From Prevotella sp. UBA6429 (GTDB lineage Bacteria; Bacteroidota; Bacteroidia; Bacteroidales; Bacteroidaceae), in contig DJOV01000004.1 of NCBI GenBank assembly GCA_002437285.1, positions 1 through 24,155 on the forward strand: a DNA stretch of 24,155 nt. The letters run 5' to 3'. Each line of letters starts with the position of its first letter. The stretch's first letter is position 1. The notes under the pieces were generated by a model. The model did no database searches and had not been told where the DNA came from. It worked only from the letters and a program-made list of their open reading frames with translations. A program made the position numbers and the translations under genes. Positions 9,201-14,798 of the stretch are shown here, piece after piece.

Positions 9201-9247
9201 TTCTGAAATTCAATATGTAGCTTTTGTATATGTATTGAATTTCAGAA
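9201..9247. repeat. 15-bp perfect inverted repeat, possible operon-end hairpin
   Basis: The arms 9201-9215 and 9233-9247 (TTCTGAAATTCAATA and its complement) match perfectly. In RNA two further wobble pairs and two A-U pairs extend the stem towards a loop of about nine bases. It stands about 165 bp after the serpin stop. There is no direct T-run, but the following 30 bases are T-rich, so it may serve as a terminator or 3'-end stabiliser of the defence operon; it could also be a binding site or a remnant of an element. Confidence 0.5.
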
Positions 9248-9299
9248 CAGTTTATCAATTGTTTTTATTAATTTTATCGCAGATTTATTGCAGTCTAAA

Positions 9300-9325
9300 A
9301 CAAAAAAAACACAACCAGTTGTGTT
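9300..9325 (-). terminator. Intrinsic terminator of the tRNA-Met gene
   Basis: On the minus strand an 8-bp perfect stem (AACACAAC / GTTGTGTT, 9308-9325) with a two-base TG spacer at its tip runs straight into eight T residues. It lies about 24 bp beyond the 3' end of the tRNA and is the natural end of that transcript. Confidence 0.8.
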
Positions 9326-9348
9326 GCAACTTGTTGTGTCATTATTAG

Positions 9349-9421
9349 TTGCGGAGGCAGGATTCGAACGTGCGACCTCCAGGTTATGAGCCTGGCGAGC
9401 TACCAACTGCTCCACTCCGCG
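9349..9421 (-). tRNA. tRNA-Met(CAT), initiator type
   Basis: A 73-nt cloverleaf with anticodon CAT in the loop CTCATAA and a T-loop TTCGAAT. Two features mark it as the initiator (formyl-Met) tRNA: the unpaired C1/A72 end of the acceptor stem and the A11-U24 pair in the D stem. Two oddities are visible. The anticodon stem is CCAGG/CCTGG, so the usual three G-C pairs are reduced to A29-U41, G30-C40, G31-C39. The T stem holds a C52/C62 mismatch. The CCA tail is not encoded. It has its own promoter and terminator and lies at the right edge of the AT-rich defence cassette, with its 3' end pointing into it. Confidence 0.92.
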
Positions 9422-9466
9422 ATGTTTTCTCGATGAGGTTTAGCCCTCATTTCTGTTTTGCGAATG

Positions 9467-9498
9467 CAAAGGTACTGCTATTTTCCGTAACCTCCAAA
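9467..9498 (-). promoter_or_regulatory. Promoter of tRNA-Met
   Basis: On the minus strand TTTG (9495-9498) is followed after exactly 20 bases by TACCTTTG (9467-9474), a full match to the Bacteroidetes TTTG-N19-21-TAnnTTTG promoter. Transcription would start near 9460, about 40 bases before the mature tRNA 5' end. Confidence 0.75.
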
Positions 9499-9564
9499 TG
9501 TTTTGGCGTTTTTTTTAGAGAAAAGTTCATGTTGGGAGTATTGTCGTACATTTTATCCATTTCT

Positions 9565-9596
9565 TTTGCTCATTTGGGATAATCTGATTAATTTTG
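9565..9596 (+). promoter_or_regulatory. Promoter of the tetR gene
   Basis: TTTG (9565-9568), 20 bases, TAATTTTG (9589-9596): a perfect Bacteroidetes -33/-7 pair. The expected start site is near 9603, giving a leader of about 36 bases that carries a GGAGG ribosome site. The promoter is back-to-back with that of the tRNA. Confidence 0.75.
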
Positions 9597-9618
9597 CACA
9601 CATATATCAGATGTGCAA
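9594..9618. promoter_or_regulatory. Candidate TetR autoregulatory operator
   Basis: TTGCACA (9594-9600) and TGTGCAA (9612-9618) form a perfect inverted repeat separated by 11 bases. It covers the right end of the -7 box and the predicted transcription start of the adjacent tetR gene, the classic place for a TetR-family dimer to block its own promoter. Binding is inferred from position and symmetry only. Confidence 0.5.
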
Positions 9619-9639
9619 TTTAATCTTGGAGGGAAAAAG

Positions 9640-10236
9640 ATGTCAATCTCGAAGACCAGACAAAAACTTGTGGATGTAGCCCGCCAATTGTTTGCCAAGA
9701 ATGGAGTGGCGGCAACGACGATGAACGACATAGCTGCGGCTTCAGGCAAGGGGCGCCGAACGCTCTATACCTATTTCAACCGGAAGGAGGATGTCTATTA
9801 TGCGGTCATTGAGTCTGAGTTAGAACGTCTTAGCGACAAGCTCGACGAGGTGGCTGCCAAGAAGATTCGACCGCAAGACAAGATAATAGAGTTGATATAC
9901 ACCCATCTCAGCATGATTAAAGAGACGGTGGTGCGCAATGGTAACTTGCGCGCCGAGTTCTTCCGTAACATTTGGACTGTGGAGAAGGTGCGCAAGAACT
10001 TCGATGAGGATGAGATTGAACTTTTCCGGAAGGTTTATGCCGAAGGGAAAGCTGATGGTGAGTTTGACATAGACAATGTGGATCTTGTGGCCGATATCAC
10101 TCATTATTGTATCAAGGGCCTCGAGGTGCCGTTTATCTATGGACGCCTGGGACATGGCCTAACTGAAGAGGCCAGCAAACCGCTTGTGGCCAAGGTGGTG
10201 TATGGTGCCTTGGGCAAGCATAGTGCGTTGAAATAA
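9640..10236 (+). CDS. TetR/AcrR-family transcriptional regulator
   Basis: A 198-residue dimeric DNA-binding repressor. The N-terminal helix-turn-helix domain spans about residues 5-52, with the family pattern GVAATTMNDIAAASGKGRRT followed by LYTYFNRKEDVYYAVIE. The rest (about 60-198) is the helical ligand/dimer domain, which is too variable to give the ligand. I chose ATG 9640 because GGAGG (9628-9632) sits seven bases before it. The in-frame GTG at 9613 lies close to the predicted transcription start and inside the inverted-repeat operator, so it is an unlikely start. No target gene is adjacent apart from itself: the gene is followed by a palindromic repeat element and convergent genes. It may be autoregulated and act on loci elsewhere. 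Confidence 0.92.
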   Translation: MSISKTRQKLVDVARQLFAKNGVAATTMNDIAAASGKGRRTLYTYFNRKEDVYYAVIESELERLSDKLDEVAAKKIRPQDKIIELIYTHLSMIKETVVRNGNLRAEFFRNIWTVEKVRKNFDEDEIELFRKVYAEGKADGEFDIDNVDLVADITHYCIKGLEVPFIYGRLGHGLTEEASKPLVAKVVYGALGKHSALK

Positions 10237-10306
10237 CAGTGGAAGTCGGTTTTCTGAGATCATCCCTGATCCGCACGACCGCATAGGACCTAAGATTAAT
10301 TGACGA

Positions 10307-10321
10307 TGGGTTCTATAAATT
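10307..10321 (+). repeat. Direct partial copy of the palindromic element's end
   Basis: Fifteen bases (TGGGTTCTATAAATT) are identical to the inner part of the left inverted repeat at 10404-10418. It is the third copy of this sequence within 290 bp and may mark the end of a second, adjoining or nested copy of the element. Confidence 0.6.
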
Positions 10322-10334
10322 ACCTCACGCCTGG

Positions 10335-10398
10335 AACATAAACCGAATTAAGCTGCTCACCGCAGAAGGGGCGTGAGCGGCCTATCTCGGTTTATGTT
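10335..10398. repeat. Hairpin with 12-bp perfect stem
   Basis: AACATAAACCGA (10335-10346) pairs perfectly with TCGGTTTATGTT (10387-10398). Inside, GCTCAC and GTGAGC pair again, leaving a short G-rich loop around 10361-10372. The right arm overlaps by two bases the left terminal repeat of the 200-bp element, so the two structures are abutting or parts of one unit. Confidence 0.65.
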
Positions 10399-10596
10399 TA
10401 AGGTGGGTTCTATAAATTTGCTTTGTCAGATTTTGAGGCTCTTTTCGAGTTCAGGGCGTCAGCGAGTGAGGGAGTATAGCGGGCTATACGACCGAACGAG
10501 GTGGCGCCCTGAGCCGAAAAGAGGCCAAAAGATGGCAAAACGTAACCCTTCATTATTTTCGTTTTTATGGTGGTAATTTATAGAACCCACCTTAAA
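10397..10596. repeat. 200-bp palindromic (MITE-like) element with 22-bp perfect terminal inverted repeats
   Basis: The arms 10397-10418 and 10575-10596 are perfect reverse complements over 22 bases (core GGTGGGTTCTATAAATT). Further in, CTCTTTTCG (10439-10447 region) and TCAGGGCG (10451-10458) pair with CGCCCTGA (10505-10512) and CGAAAAGAG (10515-10523). Near the middle GTATAGC-GG-GCTATAC (10474-10489) makes a perfect tip. The whole unit would fold into one long stem in DNA or RNA. It has no credible coding frame. It sits between the convergent tetR and yqaA-like genes and could act as a bidirectional transcription stop. No clear target-site duplication is visible at its borders. Confidence 0.75.
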
Positions 10597-10638
10597 TCAT
10601 TGGTCTTGTCACTCCAAAATCCGGAAGAGCCCTTTTTG

Positions 10639-11091
10639 TCAGAGAATCCATCCCACGCTATAGGCTATGAGAATGTAGCGCAGCGCCTTTCCGAGGGTAA
10701 TGCTGGTGAAGGTGATGGGGATGTTGGCGCGCATCAGTCCTAAGACGATGGTGATGGCTGAACCCAGTATGGGCAGGAAAGCGAAAAACGCCATCCATGC
10801 GCCGTGTCCGTTCAGAAAGCGTTGCGCCTTGTCGAGATCGCGCTTTTTCACGTGAAGATAACGCTCGATCCAGTCAATTCGTCCCATTCGTCCCACGCCA
10901 TAGTTGAACATGGAACCGGCGACGTTGCCGATGGTGCCATAGATGACCAGGGGTAGGGGATGGAGACCGGCGGCGAGTAAGGCCAGCATGATGGCCTCAC
11001 TGCTGAAGGGAAAGAAGCTGCCAGCCAGGAACGCTGCCACCAGCATGCCCCAGTAACCGTAGTCGAGCAGAAGGTGTGTCAGGACATCCAT
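10639..11091 (-). CDS. YqaA-family small membrane protein with VTT (DedA-like) domain
   Basis: A 150-residue inner-membrane protein about the size of E. coli YqaA (COG1238). Hydrophobic segments appear near residues 12-45 (with the re-entrant-like FPFSSEAIMLALL), 48-65, 105-125 and 130-150, interrupted by a charged stretch (VKKRDLDKAQRFLNGHG). VTT/DedA relatives have been linked to lipid flipping and membrane homeostasis, but the substrate of YqaA is unknown. The start at 11091 is chosen because the conserved N-terminus begins MDVLTHLLLDYGYWG; the frame upstream is His-rich out-of-frame sequence of the neighbour. Its first 13 bases overlap the end of the preceding membrane-protein gene, implying coupled translation. 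Confidence 0.85.
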   Translation of the reverse strand: MDVLTHLLLDYGYWGMLVAAFLAGSFFPFSSEAIMLALLAAGLHPLPLVIYGTIGNVAGSMFNYGVGRMGRIDWIERYLHVKKRDLDKAQRFLNGHGAWMAFFAFLPILGSAITIVLGLMRANIPITFTSITLGKALRYILIAYSVGWIL

Positions 11092-12005
11092 ATGTTTGAG
11101 ACGGTGATGAGTAGGGCAATGATGATGAGGGCAAAGAACGTGATGTTGGACAGTCGCGAATGGGTGAGCGACATGAAGTGTCCGATGAGCGGTGAGACCA
11201 CCACGATGAGCAACGACAGCATCATGTCGAAGTGCTGTGGTTGCAGGAGAAGCAGCACCATGAAGCACACCTCCAGGGCGATGAACATCTCGAACAGCAT
11301 GCGTGTGCGAATCTTGTCTTGATAGCTGTATGCCAGGAAATGGGTGGTTCCGATGATGCCGAACAACGTCACGACTGCCAGTGTGAGCAGGCGGTTCCCG
11401 TCAATGGATGTGAAGTCGAAGGGCGTATGCCAGTTGGCCAAGGCGGCGAAATGGTCGGCAAATGCCTGTGGATCTCCCGTGTAGAGACAATAAGCCCCCA
11501 TGAACCAATAAGGCATGGCTATCCCAAGGAGTGAGGCGCAATAGGTGCGCAGGCTTGCAGCCAACACGTTGGTGGCTTGCAGCACCCATAGGATAGGAAG
11601 CAGATAGAGTGACTGCACATAGACGATGCTTGCGATGCCCAAGGCAACGTATGCATAAAACACCCATCCCACAGCCCGCTTGTCCTGGTAGGCATGGAAG
11701 ATAAAGTAAAGGAAGATGATGAAGGACAATTGGGCCACGCTCACGTTGAGCGACTTGAAAAGAAAAGGTGACATGATCATCATTACACCAAATGAGCACG
11801 ACACCATGCGGCTGTAGATGCGTATGAGCGAATTGGTGTTGTTGAGAAGAACCATCAGCACCGTGGCAGCGCACAACATGGGCAACTGTATCCACGACAC
11901 TTGTGTGGCGACTTGCAGCATGATGAACATCAAGATGCAATAAATGGCTGTCACAGACAACGACCATCGTGACTGGGCTATTCTGTTTTGAGCGCGTTTG
12001 ATCAT
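11079..12005 (-). CDS. Polytopic inner-membrane protein of unknown function (Bacteroidales)
   Basis: A 308-residue protein with some nine or ten hydrophobic segments spread over its length and almost no soluble domain; only short polar loops such as SYQDKIRTR (near 235) and YTGDPQAFADHFAALANWHTPFD (near 180-200 region) stand out. I do not recognise a catalytic motif. It resembles uncharacterised membrane proteins of Bacteroidetes (DUF6427-like), but that is a weak memory match. The start at 12005 (MIKRAQNRIAQSRW) has an A-rich leader; an in-frame ATG at 12047 would add 14 codons that contain a 7-bp hairpin (12023-12041), so I prefer the shorter form without certainty. It follows purD by about 150 bp and overlaps the yqaA-like gene by 13 bases. 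Confidence 0.75.
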   Translation of the reverse strand: MIKRAQNRIAQSRWSLSVTAIYCILMFIMLQVATQVSWIQLPMLCAATVLMVLLNNTNSLIRIYSRMVSCSFGVMMIMSPFLFKSLNVSVAQLSFIIFLYFIFHAYQDKRAVGWVFYAYVALGIASIVYVQSLYLLPILWVLQATNVLAASLRTYCASLLGIAMPYWFMGAYCLYTGDPQAFADHFAALANWHTPFDFTSIDGNRLLTLAVVTLFGIIGTTHFLAYSYQDKIRTRMLFEMFIALEVCFMVLLLLQPQHFDMMLSLLIVVVSPLIGHFMSLTHSRLSNITFFALIIIALLITVSNIWMS

Positions 12006-12158
12006 TGCGGTTTTCTTTTGCAGTGGAGCTAACGGCTCCACATCCATCCTTGTTTATGTCGATTGAGAGACAGTGGGGCCGACATGCATGTTGTTGATGC
12101 CGGTCTCACTGCTTGATTTTATCCTGAAAATAAGCGGACTGCTTGTCGCAATCCTCCA

Positions 12159-13427
12159 TTAGAGGTCTTGACCGATGTCGCGTCGGAAGTACATGTCCTT
12201 GAAGCTGATCTTTTGTGCTTCGGTGAAGCTCTTGCGGAGCGCCTCCTCCTTGTCGCTGCCATAGGAAGAGACAGCCATCACGCGGCCACCGTCGGTGACC
12301 ACCTGTCCGTCCACGAGCTTTGTGCCGGCATGGAAGACGATGCTGCCCTCCACCTGGTCAAGTCCGCTGATGGGATAGCCCTTCTTATAGGCTTGCGGAT
12401 ACCCGCCGCTGACAAGCATCACACAGACGGCCGCACGGTCGTCAAACTCCACATGTCGCTTGTCAAGGTCACCTTTTGCCACACCTTCGAGCAGGTCCAC
12501 GAGGTCACTCTTCAGGCGGAGCATCACGGTCTCAGTCTCAGGGTCGCCCATGCGGCAGTTGTATTCGATGACCATAGGTTCTCCCGCCACATTGATGAGG
12601 CCGAAGAAGATGAACCCCTTGTAGTCGATACCGTCAGCGGCCAATCCGTCCACCGTGGGGCGTATGATACGGTCCTCCACCTTTTTCATCCACTCCTTGT
12701 CAGCAAAGGGGACCGGCGACACGCTGCCCATGCCTCCCGTGTTGAGCCCCGTGTCGTGTTCGCCGATGCGCTTGTAGTCTTTGGCCTCGGGCAAGATCTG
12801 GTAGTGCTTGCCATCCGTCAGCACGAAGACTGAGCACTCCACACCGCTGAGAAACTCCTCGATGACCACCTTGGCCGAAGCTTCTCCGAACATACCTCCG
12901 AGCATGTCGCGCAATTCCTTCTCAGCCTCTTCGAGTGTGGGCACGATGAGCACGCCCTTGCCTGCGGCCAGTCCGTCGGCCTTCAGCACGTAGGGAGCCT
13001 TCAGCGTCTTCAGGAATGCCACGCCCTCCTCGATTGTCGTGCCGTCGAAGGTCTCATAGGCCGCCGTAGGTATGTTGTGCCGCTTCATGAAACCCTTGGC
13101 AAAGTCCTTGCTGCCCTCCAGTTCCGCACCTTGCTTGCAGGGGCCTATGACAGGGATGTCGGCCGTTCGGCTATCCTCACGAAAAGCGTCGACGATGCCG
13201 TTGACCAGTGGTACCTCAGGGCCGACGACCACCATGTCGATGCCGTTTGCCACGACGAAGTCCTTTTGCTTTTCAAACTCGTTGACGCCGATGGCTACGT
13301 TCTCTCCAACGGCTGTCGTTCCGGCATTGCCGGGAGCGATAAACAGTTTGTCGCATTTGTCACTCTGCGCAATCTTCCATGCCATGGCATGTTCGCGCCC
13401 TCCGCTTCCTAAGAGCAATATTTTCAT
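12159..13427 (-). CDS. purD: Phosphoribosylamine-glycine ligase (GAR synthetase)
   Basis: This cytosolic enzyme carries out the second step of purine synthesis: 5-phosphoribosylamine + glycine + ATP to glycinamide ribonucleotide. The 422-residue length is standard. It starts with the family N-terminus MKILLLGSGGREHAMAWKIA, has the VVGPEVPLVNGIVDAF segment (67-82), the ATP-grasp loop KADGLAAGKGVLI (149-161), the HDTGLNTGGMGSVSP segment (224-238) and the metal-binding EYNCRMGDPETE motif (288-299). All are intact, and no fusion with purM or purN is seen. It lies 32 bp after the S37-type peptidase gene, so the two are probably cotranscribed, although purD has no metabolic link with peptidases. 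Confidence 0.97.
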   Translation of the reverse strand: MKILLLGSGGREHAMAWKIAQSDKCDKLFIAPGNAGTTAVGENVAIGVNEFEKQKDFVVANGIDMVVVGPEVPLVNGIVDAFREDSRTADIPVIGPCKQGAELEGSKDFAKGFMKRHNIPTAAYETFDGTTIEEGVAFLKTLKAPYVLKADGLAAGKGVLIVPTLEEAEKELRDMLGGMFGEASAKVVIEEFLSGVECSVFVLTDGKHYQILPEAKDYKRIGEHDTGLNTGGMGSVSPVPFADKEWMKKVEDRIIRPTVDGLAADGIDYKGFIFFGLINVAGEPMVIEYNCRMGDPETETVMLRLKSDLVDLLEGVAKGDLDKRHVEFDDRAAVCVMLVSGGYPQAYKKGYPISGLDQVEGSIVFHAGTKLVDGQVVTDGGRVMAVSSYGSDKEEALRKSFTEAQKISFKDMYFRRDIGQDL

Positions 13428-13459
13428 GATCTTCCTTGTGTGTTATGAATAGTCCTATG

Positions 13460-14764
13460 TCAGTTGGTTTCGAGATAACGGTGGATGAGATTGATGATCT
13501 CCGTGCGTGTGGGTTCGGGGAACGAGCCGATGCGTGTGGCGTGGCTACCACCCGGCAACACATAGACCTTGATCAGTTTCTTGTCTTTCAGGCACTTCAG
13601 TCCAGCCACGCCCGAGGCTCCCCATGGGTCAATGCCGCCATAGATATAGATCATCTTCCGGTCATTGTGCTTGAGCCAGTCGATGGTTTTGTTATAGAGC
13701 GCCTTGTCAAACTTCAGTCCGGCAAACTGTTCAGGCAGCATCACTCGGTGCATGTAGTCCTTGGCCGTCTTGATCGACATCCACTTCTTAAACGGCTTGA
13801 CGTCATAGCCATAGTAACCCAGTTCGCGTGCGGCCTGCACGTTGAATGACAGATAAGGCGTCTGGTCAGAGAAGTAGTTGGGGTCCGTGGTCTTGATGAA
13901 GTTGTCGAAGATGTCTTTGTCCGAGGCTTTCGCGTCGGGTATTTGCGCCATGGGCGTGCCCCACTGCCAGATGGCAAACGAATATTCGAGCACGCAATAG
14001 TCGTAAATGTCCTCCAGCGGCACGCGGAAGGTGTATCCCTTGCTTTCACAGAACTTCTGGAACATGGGCATCAAACGGGCCTTGCGCTTGAGCACCTCCA
14101 ACTGGAAGTCCTTGACGTGCTGGCGATTGGCTGCAGTGGACACTTGCCGCTCGATGAACGGCTCATGTCGTCCGTCCTCCAGGCTCTTGTTCAGCGGTGC
14201 CACGTAAGGCACCGACAGATCCACATCGTCAGGGAAGAACACGCGATAGAACATGCATGTCTGTCCGCCCTTGCTGATGCCCGTCGCTATCCACTTGCCA
14301 TTGTAGAGCTGGTGGAATGTCTGGTTGACATGGTGCAAGTCGTAGAGTGAGTTCTCCACGGTCAGGTAGTTCCAGTTGCAGGGCGAAGGTGTCGACTTAT
14401 CGAAGTAGCGATACTCCACAAAGACGAGGTTGGCGTTGAGCAACTTGGACAGTTCCTCCCGGTAGCCCTCTCTCAAGGCGTAGTTGCAGTCGTAACCTTC
14501 GGTGACAAGCACTGTCGGACGGTCGTAGCCCACATGGCAGACAATGACCCGCTGCTTGAACGAGCCCGCCTGGTGGCGGATGGGGTCCACCTCTTGTGTG
14601 ATGTTGAGCACATACTTGTTGTCGTAAGCTGTGCTTTTCAGTTCTTGCACATCGCTCACGCCGGGCAGGGCCTGCAGTCGTGCCAGCACCTCCTTGTCGG
14701 CCGCTTGCGCCAAGAGAGGCATCAAGAGAATGACAAGAAGCAATAGACGTTTAATCTGTTTCAT
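13460..14764 (-). CDS. Secreted S37-type (PS-10) tripeptidyl aminopeptidase
   Basis: A 434-residue alpha/beta-hydrolase peptidase. Residues 1-22 form a Sec signal peptide (KQIKRLLLLVILLMPLLAQA, cleavage after AQA/A). The catalytic triad can be placed as S164 in TGISKGGQT, D379 in YGGIDPWGAS and H408 in PGGSHATRI. The SKGG elbow and DPWGA are characteristic of the S37 family described from Streptomyces tripeptidyl aminopeptidase, which removes tripeptides from free N-termini. It would act in the periplasm or outside the cell. It begins 34 bp after the prolyl tripeptidyl peptidase gene, and both enzymes are expected to yield tripeptides. Exact substrate preference is not visible; a relative acting as dipeptidyl peptidase is possible. 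Confidence 0.88.
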   Translation of the reverse strand: MKQIKRLLLLVILLMPLLAQAADKEVLARLQALPGVSDVQELKSTAYDNKYVLNITQEVDPIRHQAGSFKQRVIVCHVGYDRPTVLVTEGYDCNYALREGYREELSKLLNANLVFVEYRYFDKSTPSPCNWNYLTVENSLYDLHHVNQTFHQLYNGKWIATGISKGGQTCMFYRVFFPDDVDLSVPYVAPLNKSLEDGRHEPFIERQVSTAANRQHVKDFQLEVLKRKARLMPMFQKFCESKGYTFRVPLEDIYDYCVLEYSFAIWQWGTPMAQIPDAKASDKDIFDNFIKTTDPNYFSDQTPYLSFNVQAARELGYYGYDVKPFKKWMSIKTAKDYMHRVMLPEQFAGLKFDKALYNKTIDWLKHNDRKMIYIYGGIDPWGASGVAGLKCLKDKKLIKVYVLPGGSHATRIGSFPEPTRTEIINLIHRYLETN

Positions 14765-14798
14765 ACCTTATTGTTATACTTAGACCGTGAAAGTTTGT

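Larger units (their letters stand above)
9038..9348. other. Non-coding gap between serpin and tRNA-Met
   Basis: No supportable gene. Directly after the serpin stop a 7-bp hairpin (CAGCTTA / TAAGCTG, 9048-9065) has a GGAA tetraloop but no T-tract. Further right lie a 15-bp perfect inverted repeat (9201-9247) and the minus-strand terminator of the tRNA (9300-9325). Base composition is strongly AT. The open frames that cross this gap are low-complexity and run into the tRNA, so I leave them out. Confidence 0.6.

Noticed and set aside
8853..9348. Frames of 79 and 106 codons crossing the serpin end and the gap before the tRNA
   Set aside because: They overlap the serpin or the tRNA terminator, are AT-driven, and carry no recognisable protein features.
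9349..9582. Plus-strand 77-codon frame over the tRNA
   Set aside because: It is the complement of the tRNA and its promoter; the tRNA cloverleaf explains the sequence.
10373..10576. Plus-strand 67-codon frame inside the palindromic element
   Set aside because: The codons come from inverted-repeat arms; no ribosome site and no protein-like composition.
3..10637. 18-base near-match in inverted orientation (TCCGGAAGAG and T-run) at positions 3-20 and 10620-10637
   Set aside because: Sixteen of 18 bases agree, but several matches of this quality are expected by chance in 24 kb, and it does not coincide with the tRNA border.
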